Below are positions 9,525-17,697 of a stretch of DNA of 64,000 bases, one piece after another. Source of the stretch: Bradyrhizobium macuxiense (GTDB lineage Bacteria; Pseudomonadota; Alphaproteobacteria; Rhizobiales; Xanthobacteraceae); the NCBI RefSeq assembly GCF_007993935.1, contig NZ_VITY01000001.1:496001-560000 (forward strand), read 5' to 3'. The notes under the pieces were generated by a model. It was not told the origin of the DNA and ran no database searches. It worked only from the letters and a program-made list of their open reading frames with translations. Each line of letters begins with the position of its first letter. The first letter of the stretch is position 1. Position numbers and translations under genes: made by a program.

Positions 9525-9762
9525 GTTGTCCGCAGCACGGCTCACCTGAACTGCCCGGCGCAAGCCGGAACGGGAGACCCGGATCCCGGGGCTCGCGCGG
9601 ACACGCGCGTGCCCAAGCGCGCGGGGCCTGCCGGAGGGAACGAGGCGATGAGCCGGACACCGATGGCAGAGCGAACTCCGAGGAGTTCGCAATCGGCGGC
9701 GCGTCGACAGCGCCGCGACGAAACTTTTCAAAACGGTTTGCCGCGTCACCGCGGCTCAACCG
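9525..9762 (+). other. GC-rich hairpin-forming spacer before Y RNA array
   Basis: No gene is seen. The stretch holds two strong stem-loops: 9671-9690 (GCGAACTC / GAGTTCGC, loop CGAG) and 9696-9716 (GCGGCGC / GCGCCGC). It may be part of the long Y RNA precursor or contain a further, more degenerate RNA. Confidence 0.5.
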
Positions 9763-9947
9763 ACGCTGGTGGTGAAGATGTCGGATACTTCGCTCGACCG
9801 GAAAGAGCGGGTTCGAATCCCGCCTGTGACACACGCACCGGGATGCGGCCTGGCGAAGGTCCGCGTGCGGCCCGGCGCAGTCTCTCGTCCGCAAGGCGAG
9901 CGACTGTGTTGTCGTCACTGACACCGATATCGCCAGTTCCCCAGCGT
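9763..9947 (+). ncRNA. Y RNA-like gene 1 (tRNA-like module)
   Basis: A 185-base unit closed by a perfect 7-bp stem (ACGCTGG at 9763-9769 with CCAGCGT at 9941-9947). Just inside are the conserved 5' box TGGTGAAGATG and the 3' box GTTCC, which can pair as GG/CC and AA/TT with a UG bulge and resemble the Ro-binding motif of Y RNAs. The distal part holds a perfect tRNA T-arm (GCGGG, loop TTCGAAT, CCCGC; 9807-9823) and a D-arm-like hairpin (GGCC, loop TGGCGAA, GGTC; 9847-9861). The T-arm comes before the D-arm, as in bacterial Y RNAs of the YrlA type. It lies upstream of the Ro60 gene. Confidence 0.72.
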
Positions 9948-9980
9948 ACCTATCAACGGCCGGCGCAGTTGCGCCGGTCA

Positions 9981-10102
9981 GGCGGTGGTGAAGATGTCTG
10001 TTACTTCGTGGAAAGGCGCTACGGCGCCGAGCGGGTTCGAGGCCCGCACGCCGAAAGGCGGTTCGCCCGCAAGGGCAGCAACAGCATCGATTGTTCCCCG
10101 CC
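9981..10102 (+). ncRNA. Y RNA-like gene 2 (tRNA-like module)
   Basis: A 122-base unit closed by GGCGG (9981-9985) and CCGCC (10098-10102). It carries the same boxes TGGTGAAGATG and GTTCC. The T-arm is at 10031-10047 (GCGGG, loop TTCGAGG, CCCGC). It is followed by a hairpin CGCC-GAAA-GGCG (10049-10060), equivalent to a capped acceptor stem, and by GCCC-GCAA-GGGC. A long GGCGC/GCGCC hairpin stands before the T-arm. A separate perfect hairpin (CCGGCGC/GCGCCGG, 9960-9977) lies between units 1 and 2. Confidence 0.72.
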
Positions 10103-10110
10103 GATCCCTT

Positions 10111-10274
10111 CCACGCCCCGTGGTGAAGATCGCTGTTACATCGTCTGTGAAACGAGAGGTCGCGGGTTCGAATCCCGCCCGGTGTCGTGTGCGCCGGTAG
10201 CTCAGCGGATAGAGCGCTACCCGGTCGGTCTTGGCTGGCCGGGGTCTCAGCAATCGCCCGTTCCCGGGACGTGG
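10111..10274 (+). ncRNA. Y RNA-like gene 3 (tRNA-like module)
   Basis: A 164-base unit closed by a 9-bp stem with one C-A mismatch (CCACGCCCCG at 10111-10120, CGGGACGTGG at 10265-10274). It has boxes TGGTGAAGAT and GTTCC. The tRNA mimicry is best here: variable loop AGGTC, T-arm at 10162-10178, 3' acceptor strand CCGGTGT (10179-10185), a 5-base linker, 5' acceptor strand GCGCCGG (10191-10197, all seven positions pair with two G-U), TA, then a canonical D-arm GCTC-AGCGGATA-GAGC (10200-10215). This is a circularly permuted tRNA body with a capped acceptor stem. Confidence 0.78.
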
Positions 10275-10282
10275 TCCGTCAA

Positions 10283-10417
10283 TGCCGGTGGTGAAGAGAT
10301 CTGTTGCATCGGATCGCAAGGCAGAAGGTTCGATTCCTTCCGGACCAAAAGTCCGTGGCTCGATGGAAGAGCGTGCGACGCCCGCAAGGGCAGTACAGGC
10401 TCGCCTGTTCCCCGGCA
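10283..10417 (+). ncRNA. Y RNA-like gene 4 (tRNA-like module)
   Basis: A 135-base unit closed by TGCCGG (10283-10288) and CCGGCA (10412-10417). It has boxes TGGTGAAGAG and GTTCC. The T-arm is at 10324-10340 (GAAGG, loop TTCGATT, CCTTC), the acceptor stem is CGGAC/GTCCG capped by CAAAA, and the D-arm is GCTC-GATGGAA-GAGC (10358-10372). The anticodon-stem equivalent TGCGA (10374-10378) pairs perfectly with TCGCA (10314-10318) and connects the tRNA-like body to the Ro-binding stem. It ends 40 bases before the Ro60 start codon. Confidence 0.78.
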
Positions 10418-10456
10418 CCACTTTCCAACCCATACTCACCTAGAAAGGAGGCCATC

Positions 10457-11782
10457 ATGGCCACGATCAACAAGATCATGCGCGCCTTCACCCGCGAGGG
10501 TGCGCGCGGCAAGCGCTTCACGCCCGAGATGGAGCTGCGGCGCGCGCTGCTGAACTGCCTCCTGTGGGAGAGCCAGTTCTACGAGGACGGGGTCGCGATC
10601 GCCGATCGCATCAAGGCGCTGGTGCCGCTGGTCGCGCCCGAGCGGACGGCCGAACTCGCCATCGCTGCGCGCGAGACCATGAAGCTGCGGCACGCGCCGT
10701 TGCTCGTGGTCCGCGAGATGGCGCGGCATCCGACCCATCGCGCCCTCGTCGCCGATACGCTGGCGCGGGTGATCCAGCGGCCGGACGAGATGACCGAGCT
10801 GCTTGCGATCTACTGGGCGGATGCGCTCGGCCCTCAGCAGCAGCGCAAGCGTCAGCCCGTCTCGGCGCAGATCAAGAAGGGCCTGGCGCGGGCGCTGACC
10901 AAGTTCGACGCCTACCAGCTCGCGAAGTACGATCGCGACGGCGCGGTGCGGATCAAGGACGTGCTGTTCCTGGTCCACGCCAAGCCGAAGGACGCTGCGC
11001 AGGAGAAGGTGTGGAAGCAGCTCGTCGACGGCGAGCTGGCCTCGCCCGACACCTGGGAGGTTTCGCTGTCGTCCGGCAAGGACAAGCGTGAGACCTTCGA
11101 GCGGCTGATCGCCGACAACCGGCTCGGCGGGCTGGCGCTGCTCCGCAACCTGCGCCTGATGCAGAAGGCGGAGGTGCCGCGCCGGACCATCGCGGAGGCG
11201 ATCGACGCGATGCGGACCGACCGCATCCTGCCCTACCGCTTCATCACGGCGGCGCGCTATGCGCCGGACTTCGAGCCGGAGCTCGAGGCAGCGATGCTGA
11301 AGTCGGTCAAGGACTACGCGCGGCTCGATGGCCGCACGCGGCTGGTGATCGACGTGTCGGGATCGATGTTCGCGCCGCTCTCGGCCCAGTCCGAGATGAC
11401 GCGGGCGGAAGCAGCCTGCGGGCTTGCGATCCTCGCCCGCGAGGTCTGCGACGAGGTGGAGATCTTCACGTTCAGCAATGATGTCGTGAAGCTGCCGCCG
11501 CGCCGCGGCTTCGCGCTGCGCGATGCGATCATCGGCTCGCAGCTGCATGGCGGGACGTATCTCGGCAAGGCCGTGACGGAGATCGACCGCGAGGCCGATC
11601 GCCTGATCGTCTTCACCGACGAGCAGAGCCACGACCAGGTGCCCGCCCCGAAGGGACGTGGCTACATGGTCAACGTGGCGTCCTACCAGCACGGCGTCGG
11701 ACACGGCCCGTGGACGCGGGTCGACGGCTTTTCCGAGGCCGTCATCGCCTGGATCGCAGCGTCGGAACAGACGATGCACTGA
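10457..11782 (+). CDS. rsr: Ro60/Rsr ortholog (TROVE plus vWA domain)
   Basis: A 441-residue RNA-binding ring protein. The N-terminal ~290 residues form the TROVE HEAT-repeat ring (REGARGKRFTPEMELRRALLN; ARETMKLRHAPLLVVREMARHP). The C-terminal vWA domain carries a full MIDAS motif D299-V-S-G-S-M. Bacterial Ro60 binds Y RNAs and misfolded or damaged RNAs, and works with exonucleases in RNA turnover. A strong AAAGGAGG site lies 5 bases before the ATG. Four Y RNA-like genes stand directly upstream on the same strand, which supports the assignment. A TROVE protein without Y RNA function is the only real alternative. Confidence 0.93.
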   Translation: MATINKIMRAFTREGARGKRFTPEMELRRALLNCLLWESQFYEDGVAIADRIKALVPLVAPERTAELAIAARETMKLRHAPLLVVREMARHPTHRALVADTLARVIQRPDEMTELLAIYWADALGPQQQRKRQPVSAQIKKGLARALTKFDAYQLAKYDRDGAVRIKDVLFLVHAKPKDAAQEKVWKQLVDGELASPDTWEVSLSSGKDKRETFERLIADNRLGGLALLRNLRLMQKAEVPRRTIAEAIDAMRTDRILPYRFITAARYAPDFEPELEAAMLKSVKDYARLDGRTRLVIDVSGSMFAPLSAQSEMTRAEAACGLAILAREVCDEVEIFTFSNDVVKLPPRRGFALRDAIIGSQLHGGTYLGKAVTEIDREADRLIVFTDEQSHDQVPAPKGRGYMVNVASYQHGVGHGPWTRVDGFSEAVIAWIAASEQTMH

Positions 11783-11800
11783 TGTTGCATCAACAACAAC

Positions 11801-11840
11801 GAGCCCGGACGCGCCATGCGCGCCCGGGCTCAATACATTT
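11801..11840 (+). terminator. Terminator-like stem-loop after Ro60 gene
   Basis: A long hairpin (GAGCCCG with CGGGCTC, continuing as CGCGC with GCGCG) begins 18 bases after the stop and is followed by a weak ATTTT tract. It probably ends the Y RNA-Ro60 transcript. Confidence 0.6.
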
Positions 11841-12004
11841 TGGTGCAATGGACGAGCGCACCGCTGGCGCAGCGCGCGACCGGCGGCGACGTCATTCACA
11901 ATGTCGCGAGCGGCTGCGCCAGCTCGACGCCGTTTGGCTCCAATTCATCTTCGCGAACCGACCATGCGCGCGACCGATCCCGGTCTTGCAAGGAGACGCG
12001 CTCC

Positions 12005-13918
12005 ATGTCGATCAGCCGCCGGCGGGCGCTGACGCTTGCCTCGCTTTTTGTTGCGAGCCCGTTGCTCGGCACGGAAGGCCGCGCCGAACCAGTGTCGGTC
12101 CCGGGCGCGGCCAGCTTTGACATGACAACCTTCTCCGCCACGTCCGGCGGCGACGCCGACGCGGCTTTTGCCAAGGCGCTGGCCGCCGTCGCCAAGGCAG
12201 CGGCTGACGCCAGCAAGGCGGGGCCGATTCACATCGTCCTTAACCTGGAGAAGAACGCCAGCTACCGGATCAAGCGGCCGCTCGCGTTCCCGCAATTGCA
12301 CGGCTTCGAGCTCAACGGCAATGGCGCGCAGCTGATCAACACCACGCGCAGCGGAACGTTGACGATCTCCGGCTGCAACCGCCTCACCGTCCGCGATCTC
12401 ACCATCGACTACGACCCGCTGCCCTTCACGCAGGGGACGATCACCGCCTTCGACAAGCAAGCCGTCGAGATCACGGTGAAGATCGACCCCGGCTATCCCG
12501 ATGATGCCGCGCTGCTGGCCACCCTCACGGATGGCTTCTTCAAGGTGATGGACCGTCACAACAAAGCGCTGAAGACCGGCGCCAGGGATTTTCTGTCGCC
12601 GGCCCATGCTACACGCGCCAGCGACGGGCTGATCAAGGTGCATCTGCGGTGGAGCGCCAACGATTGCTTTCCGAGCCAGCTGCCGATTGCGGTTGGTGAC
12701 GTCGTCACCATTGCAAATAGCGGCGCGCACGCCATCGCAGTTGACTCCAGCGTCGCCACCAGCCTGATCGATCTCAAGCTTCTCGCCTCGCCCGGTATGG
12801 GCATCATCGAGAACGGCGGCGAAGGCTCGATGATGCTGCAAAAGGTTTCGGTCGTTCCGGGACCCCGGCCGAAGGGCGCAACGGCCGACCGCCTGATCTC
12901 GACCAATTCCGACGGCTCGCACTTCACCGCGGTCGCGCACGGTCCGACCATGGAGGACTGCAGTTTCGCCAACACCTCCGACGACGCCATCAACGTGCAC
13001 GGCTTCTATTATTACGTCGTGGCGAAGAGCGCGCCGCGGCGGTTTCTGCTCAGTCCGAAATGGGACATCGGCCTCGTGGCCGGCGACGACATCGAGAGCT
13101 GCGACCATGCGACGTTTCGCTCACTCGGACGCGGCAAAGTCGCGCAATTGACCAAGCGGCACGCACCGGAGCTGAAGGCGAAGATCGCCCAGCTCTGGAA
13201 GAACCGGAGCCCGACCACCCAGCCGGACCTGATCTACGACGTGGTCCTGCAGCAGGACCTGCCGCTCAAGGTCGGCGATGCCGTCACCTCGCTAACGCAT
13301 ATCGGATCCGGCGCCACCGTGCTGCGCTGCAATTTCCACGCCTGCGGCCGCGTGCTGATGAAGGCGCCGAACGCCATCGTCGAGAACTGCCAGTTCACCT
13401 TCGCGACCGGCGTCGCGCTGCAGGCGGGCAGCGACATCGGCTTCTGGTCGGAGTCCGGGTTTGCCGACAACCTCGTGTTCCGCAACAACCGCTTCAGCCA
13501 CTGCGTCAACGGCGCCAATGAGCTGACCGCCGGCAGCGATACGCTCGGTACGATCTATGTCGGCATGGTGGCGCCTCAGGGCGCCAAGGGATTCCAGGAC
13601 AACTTCCAGAACCGGCGCGTCATCATCGAAGGCAATTACATCGACGATTCCTACATCTATGCGATCTTCGTCAGCAACGCCGACGGCGCCAAGATCGCCG
13701 GCAATGTGATCGGCCAGACTTTTCTGCGCGGCAACACGTTCGGCGCCGGCGAGTTCTTCCATATCAAGCCCGACAGCGCGATCTTCGTCGGCCGCGCCAG
13801 GAATGTCGAGATCAGCAACAACGTCGCCGCCCGCGGCCGGATCGCGACCAATGCCGTCGCGATCGATCCGAGCTGCGACAAGCGCACGGTGCATCTCGCG
13901 GGCAACAGGCTGGCGTGA
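12005..13918 (+). CDS. Exported right-handed beta-helix protein (GH110-like)
   Basis: 637 residues. The N-terminus SRRRALTLASLFVASPLLG resembles a Tat signal followed by processing near GRAEP, so the protein is probably exported. The rest is a parallel beta-helix with Asn ladders. The segment NSDGSHF, followed by a CSFANTSDDAINVHGFYY region, recalls alpha-1,3-galactosidases of family GH110, so glycan cleavage is plausible but unproven. An AGGAG site precedes the chosen ATG at 12005. The frame runs open further upstream, but that part lacks a signal. A short copy of its 3' end survives at 14677-14721. Confidence 0.75.
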   Translation: MSISRRRALTLASLFVASPLLGTEGRAEPVSVPGAASFDMTTFSATSGGDADAAFAKALAAVAKAAADASKAGPIHIVLNLEKNASYRIKRPLAFPQLHGFELNGNGAQLINTTRSGTLTISGCNRLTVRDLTIDYDPLPFTQGTITAFDKQAVEITVKIDPGYPDDAALLATLTDGFFKVMDRHNKALKTGARDFLSPAHATRASDGLIKVHLRWSANDCFPSQLPIAVGDVVTIANSGAHAIAVDSSVATSLIDLKLLASPGMGIIENGGEGSMMLQKVSVVPGPRPKGATADRLISTNSDGSHFTAVAHGPTMEDCSFANTSDDAINVHGFYYYVVAKSAPRRFLLSPKWDIGLVAGDDIESCDHATFRSLGRGKVAQLTKRHAPELKAKIAQLWKNRSPTTQPDLIYDVVLQQDLPLKVGDAVTSLTHIGSGATVLRCNFHACGRVLMKAPNAIVENCQFTFATGVALQAGSDIGFWSESGFADNLVFRNNRFSHCVNGANELTAGSDTLGTIYVGMVAPQGAKGFQDNFQNRRVIIEGNYIDDSYIYAIFVSNADGAKIAGNVIGQTFLRGNTFGAGEFFHIKPDSAIFVGRARNVEISNNVAARGRIATNAVAIDPSCDKRTVHLAGNRLA

Positions 13919-14115
13919 ACGGGATCGGTAGACTGGCGGCTCTTCGGGCTGAGGGCGTAATGCTGGGCCGTGTACCCATTAAACCGGCTGCCTACGCAAC
14001 GACGCCTACGTGCGCTGTACGCTTGCAGCGACCAGATTCGTGCGGCAACGTGAGAAGTCGCGAAGGACCAATCAGCGACATTGCGCGCTCGCCGATCTCG
14101 CTGAACGCACCCTCG

Positions 14116-14625
14116 TCACGGTTTGGGTGCGTAAGCCGGGTTCACGGCGACATTATGAAAGGACGCGACCCACCAGCCGTCCGCCCGCCGCACCAAAACC
14201 TGTTGCAGCCGCGAGTGTAACGCACCGTCGATAAACGTAACGCCGGGGGGCGGACGCTGAACGCCCGTCACCACCGTCAAGATATCGACGATTGCAACGT
14301 CCGGCTTGACCAACGCGATGTGCTCGATCTGCAGACGATTGCTACTACCTTTGTAAATGGTCGAGAATATGCGCTCATGCTGGGCGACAAATGGCGCTTT
14401 GCCGACTGAGAACATACCAAAGATGTTGGTGAATGAAATATCGGGCAGCGCGCGATCACAGAACGCCTCCGCACTGCCCTTATCCCAGGCGGCAGCCTCG
14501 GCGGCCACAAGGGTGGCGATCTCGGATCGCGTTTCTTCGCTAACGGTTAGATATTCGGCCATGGCCGGCTCCTCGATGAAAATCACCAGCAGGAATGCGA
14601 TAAGCTCCAACCAGCGTGATCGCAT
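14116..14625 (-). CDS. NTF2-like protein (SgcJ/DUF4440 type), exported
   Basis: A 169-residue protein with a hydrophobic N-terminal signal (WLELIAFLLVIFIEEPAMA) followed by an SnoaL/DUF4440-like cone-shaped domain (ETRSEIATLVAAEAAAWDKG... GWWVASFHNVAVNP). Members bind small hydrophobic ligands or act as isomerases or hydrolases; this one has no recognisable specific function. Codon use is less GC-rich than the neighbours. It is inserted between the beta-helix gene and a fragment of that gene's 3' end. Confidence 0.72.
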   Translation of the reverse strand: MRSRWLELIAFLLVIFIEEPAMAEYLTVSEETRSEIATLVAAEAAAWDKGSAEAFCDRALPDISFTNIFGMFSVGKAPFVAQHERIFSTIYKGSSNRLQIEHIALVKPDVAIVDILTVVTGVQRPPPGVTFIDGALHSRLQQVLVRRADGWWVASFHNVAVNPAYAPKP

Positions 14626-14676
14626 CGCTTGTCTCTCCGTAAGGCTCGCTCTGAGAATTGCCTAACTCCGCGACGA

Positions 14677-14721
14677 GTGCAATGTGAGAGGCGCTCGGTG
14701 CATCTCACCGGCAACAGGGTG
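14677..14721 (+). pseudogene. Remnant of the 3' end of a beta-helix gene copy
   Basis: Translation gives VQCERRSVHLTGNRV, matching the last residues of the beta-helix protein at 13918 (CDKRTVHLAGNRLA). The rest of the copy is missing. This points to an old tandem duplication or replacement of the segment that now holds the NTF2-like gene. Confidence 0.55.
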
Positions 14722-14783
14722 CCCTCAGCGAGCGCGACGCCAGTGCCATCTATCTCTGTGGAGAGCTTCCCTTCAGCCCTGGC

Positions 14784-15479
14784 CTACCGCTGCTTTTGCA
14801 GCACCGTGATGTGCAGACGGCGGCGGATTTCCATGCCCTGGCGGCGATAGAGCGCGATCGCCGAGACGTTGCTGGTGAAGACGTGCAGGAACGGAATTTC
14901 GCCGCGCGCCACGATCTGCCGGCCGACCGCCGACAATAGCGCCTGCGCGTAGCCGCGGCCGCGATGATCCGGATGCACGCAGACGGCGGTCATCTCGGTA
15001 TAGTTCGCCGGCTTCATCCGCTCCCCGGTCATCGCGACCAGCTCGCCGCCAACGCGAATGCCGAAAAAGTTGCCGAGCTCATGGGTCCGCGCGCTGAACG
15101 GTCCAGGCTTGGTCAGTTCCGTCAGCGCCATCATCGCGGGAACGTCGGCGGCACCGAGCGTGACGATCTCGACGCCGGGCAGAGAAAAGTCCGCCGGCGT
15201 GCCGATCATCTGCTCGCCGGTCTCGGCCAGCAGCGTCTTGAACTGCGGCGGCACGGTGACCGGATCAGGCGTGAACAGCACCGCGATGTCAGGTCCTGAC
15301 AGCAGCGCGCCAAGCGCAGCAAAGCTCTCCGGCGACATATCGGCCATGTCGGCGAAGGGTGCGATCGCGACCGGAAAGCGCCGGGCGTCGGTACTGACTT
15401 CGGCAAGGCCGCGCTGTCTTGTGGTCAGCGCGCTCCAGATCGGGCGATCGAGTGGATGATTAGGCGGGACATCGGACAT
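14784..15479 (-). CDS. GNAT family N-acetyltransferase
   Basis: 231 residues with a C-terminal GNAT fold. The acetyl-CoA pyrophosphate loop HPDHRGRGYAQALL matches the Q/RxxGxG/A motif, followed by FLHVFTSNVSAIALYRRQGM. The N-terminal half is divergent, as in FR47-type acetyltransferases. The start at 15479 (MSDVPPNHP) is preferred over an upstream Met. Substrate unknown. Confidence 0.85.
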   Translation of the reverse strand: MSDVPPNHPLDRPIWSALTTRQRGLAEVSTDARRFPVAIAPFADMADMSPESFAALGALLSGPDIAVLFTPDPVTVPPQFKTLLAETGEQMIGTPADFSLPGVEIVTLGAADVPAMMALTELTKPGPFSARTHELGNFFGIRVGGELVAMTGERMKPANYTEMTAVCVHPDHRGRGYAQALLSAVGRQIVARGEIPFLHVFTSNVSAIALYRRQGMEIRRRLHITVLQKQR

Positions 15480-15673
15480 GCGGCGCTTCGCTCCCTGTTT
15501 TTTGAGAGCAGAGCAAGAAGCGCCGGCAAAATCCAGCATGGCGTGAAGCCATCGCGGCTCACAATCACGCCAACGGGATTTCCTGCCTGCGCGGGAACAG
15601 ATCCCCGCGCCACCTTCAGGCAGAACTCGCTGCCGCCCCTAAGCGACAGCGTTACTCCTTGCCCGCGACTGCG

Positions 15674-16303
15674 TCACTGCTGCAGGATTTCAGCGGCAGC
15701 GCGGTCCAGGATCTTCGCGATGCGCCGTGCCTCGGCGGCGTCGCAGCCGCGCTTCTGACGCAGCGCGCTCTTCAGCGCGTGACGAGCGCGGTGCACATCG
15801 TCGGACGCGCCGCCATCGAGATCGCTGACGCCGGCGAAGGCCTCGCGCACCTCCTCCATGCGGCGACCGATCCGCGACAGCGCTTCGAGAATGGTGTCGG
15901 CGGTGGCGCGGTTCTCGGCGAGATGCGCCTTGCCCTGCTCGGTGATGCTGTAGAGCTTGCGTGCGGCGTCCTGGGTGACGCTGGCGTGCCCGATCTCCTC
16001 GAGGAAGGTCAGCGCCGGATAGATCACGCCCGGGCTCGGGGTGTAGAAGCCGTCCGACCGCTCCTCGATCTTCTTGATCAGCTCGTAACCGTGCGCCGAC
16101 TGCTCGCCGAGCAGCGCCAGGATCACGAGTTGCAGGTCCTGCGACGACAGTCGCCGCGATCCCGGAAAGTCACCGCCGCCGCCCCGCCCGAAGAAGCCAT
16201 GACCGCCGCGGCCAAAGCGATGGCCGCCCCTGCCGTGTCGTCCCATGAAGAAGCCAAATCCGAAGCCCTCGTGGTCCCGGTCGCGAAACATCGATCGTCT
16301 CAT
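15674..16303 (-). CDS. PadR-family regulator with Gly/His-rich N-terminus
   Basis: 209 residues. Residues ~55-130 form the PadR winged helix (LQLVILALLGEQSAHGYELIKKIEE; TPSPGVIYPALTFLEEIG) and a C-terminal dimerisation helix follows. The first ~50 residues are an unusual glycine, histidine and phenylalanine-rich stretch (FGFGFFMGRHGRGGHRFG) that could bind metal or be disordered. The start at 16303 follows an AAGGAAC site. A perfect palindrome lies upstream at 16324-16341, so autoregulation is likely. Confidence 0.88.
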   Translation of the reverse strand: MRRSMFRDRDHEGFGFGFFMGRHGRGGHRFGRGGHGFFGRGGGGDFPGSRRLSSQDLQLVILALLGEQSAHGYELIKKIEERSDGFYTPSPGVIYPALTFLEEIGHASVTQDAARKLYSITEQGKAHLAENRATADTILEALSRIGRRMEEVREAFAGVSDLDGGASDDVHRARHALKSALRQKRGCDAAEARRIAKILDRAAAEILQQ

Positions 16304-16323
16304 CTTCTTGTTCCTTACTGAAA

Positions 16324-16341
16324 ACATATCTTACGATATGT
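16324..16341. promoter_or_regulatory. Palindromic PadR-type operator
   Basis: Perfect 7-bp arms ACATATC and GATATGT separated by TTAC, 21 bases upstream of the PadR start codon. AT-rich palindromes of this kind are typical PadR binding sites, so it is probably the autoregulatory operator. Confidence 0.65.
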
Positions 16342-16492
16342 CTAGAGATGGAATGGCGGCAACCCACGTTTTCGTGAGCCAGTGAAGACGCAGCGGGGAC
16401 CGGAACGAGCGAGGGATTGCCGGCCCTCACCGGGCTTGTCGACCGTCGCGCGGCTGGATTATGGCTTTGGGCCCTCCTGACCCTTCCGATAC

Positions 16493-16846
16493 ATGCGCCC
16501 CAAATCCTTCGAAGCCCATTGCCTGCGTCTGCCCGCTGCCACCAAGGTGGTGCAGTGGGAGGGCACGTCGGTGTTCAAGGTCGGCGGCAAGATGTTCGCG
16601 CTGGCCGGCGGCTACATCGAGAGCACCGGCGGATTCATGTTCAAGACCTCGAACATGGCCTATCAGCTCTTGATCGAGCAGGGCCTGGCGCGGCCCGCGC
16701 CGTATCTGGCGCGCGCCACATGGGTGCAGCTAACGAGGAACGACGCCCTGCCCGACGCCGAGCTCAAGGCCTATCTCGATCAGGCCCATGCGCTGATCGC
16801 CGCGAAGCCGACACGCAAATCGCGCAAGGCGCTCGGGCTGGACTGA
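16493..16846 (+). CDS. MmcQ/YjbR family DNA-binding-like protein
   Basis: 117 residues with the MmcQ/YjbR (CyaY-like) fold: a start with CLRLPAATKVVQW, then VFKVGGKMFALAG, KTSNMAYQLLIEQG and WVQL. Members are small cytoplasmic proteins of uncertain function with suggested DNA binding. It is slightly extended at the C-terminus by a basic tail (KPTRKSRKALGLD). Single gene, with no operon partners. Confidence 0.83.
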   Translation: MRPKSFEAHCLRLPAATKVVQWEGTSVFKVGGKMFALAGGYIESTGGFMFKTSNMAYQLLIEQGLARPAPYLARATWVQLTRNDALPDAELKAYLDQAHALIAAKPTRKSRKALGLD

Positions 16847-16889
16847 CAGGCAGAGCCGCAGCGCGGCTGAGGGGTGACGGATTTATGCT

Positions 16890-16976
16890 CGTCATTGCGA
16901 GCGAAGCGAAGCAATCCATCGCGCGGCATACGCGGAAGCATGGATTGCTTCGTCGCTATCGCTCCTCGCAATGACG
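16890..16976. repeat. Bradyrhizobial REP-like inverted repeat
   Basis: An 87-base element whose ends CGTCATTGCGAG and CTCGCAATGACG and inner blocks GCAATCCAT/ATGGATTGC are inverted copies. This type of palindrome is dispersed in many bradyrhizobial genomes between convergent genes, as here. Confidence 0.75.
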
Positions 16977-16998
16977 GGCTGAATAGATTTAGAGGCTC

Positions 16999-17565
16999 TC
17001 AGCCGCCCAGCGGCTTGTCGGAATCGCCCGACAACAATTTCGGAAACAGCTCCTTGAAGGCGAACTTGTCGTCGCCCTTGGCGCGCTCGAAGCGCAGCAC
17101 GACGTCGAACCGGCTGCCCTCCCATTTGGTCGGCGGCGTGCCCTTGCTGACCGGGATCAGCGGCAGGATGTCGGAGATGATCGCCTTGTGCTCCCAGCAC
17201 AGCAGCACCACGCCCTTCGACGCCAGGACCGCCTTCATCAACGCCGGCTCGTCACCCTTGCCGAACCCTTCATTCGGCGTCAGGCCGCGACGCGCTGATA
17301 GCGCCGAGATCGTCTCGGCGGGACGGCTCGACGGCGGCTGATTGGGCTCGGTTCCTGGTGTCGCGGCATAGATCGCATCAGGCTTGGCATAGTCGCCGCC
17401 GGTGAGATCGGTGCCAAATAATGCGGTCCACGCGCCGGCGCGCTGCCAGCCACGGAGCACCAGAGACTCGGTGTCGGACACACCATCCTCGGTGAAGCCG
17501 GGCCCCGGCCAGGACTCGCCCGGTTTCTCGGCATGACGGATGATGAAGAGCGTGAGCGCGTCCAT
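16999..17565 (-). CDS. Histidine phosphatase family protein
   Basis: 188 residues with the catalytic RHG-like motif as FIIRHAEKPGES near the N-terminus and a distal SRPAETISAL segment. A second His lies in CWEHKAII, the usual position of the other catalytic residue. These enzymes remove phosphate from small molecules or proteins. The start is set at MDALTLF (17565); a Met lies eight codons upstream. Confidence 0.82.
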   Translation of the reverse strand: MDALTLFIIRHAEKPGESWPGPGFTEDGVSDTESLVLRGWQRAGAWTALFGTDLTGGDYAKPDAIYAATPGTEPNQPPSSRPAETISALSARRGLTPNEGFGKGDEPALMKAVLASKGVVLLCWEHKAIISDILPLIPVSKGTPPTKWEGSRFDVVLRFERAKGDDKFAFKELFPKLLSGDSDKPLGG

Positions 17566-17697
17566 GGCAGCCTCGCTGAAACGTTGCAAGATTGGAGCAC
17601 AATTCGGGCAGGTTGATCGTATCCCCGATCACGCGTCCGCTTCATGAACGGCGTCACAATTTGCGAAAACTCGACCGGTACTGCGCGGGCGACACCG

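Noticed and set aside
9763..10417. Circularly permuted or split tRNA genes needing RtcB splicing
   Set aside because: T-arm/acceptor/D-arm order fits permuted tRNAs, but all units are closed by their own stem with Y RNA-like boxes and have capped acceptors, so Y RNAs explain them better.
9763..10417. Natural permuted group I intron-exon units
   Set aside because: Flanks between units are too short for a group I core, and no P7/P3-like conserved sequences are visible.
9381..10553. Long open frame across the Y RNA array on the + strand
   Set aside because: It runs through terminators, T-arms and covarying stems and has no domain; it exists only because of high GC.
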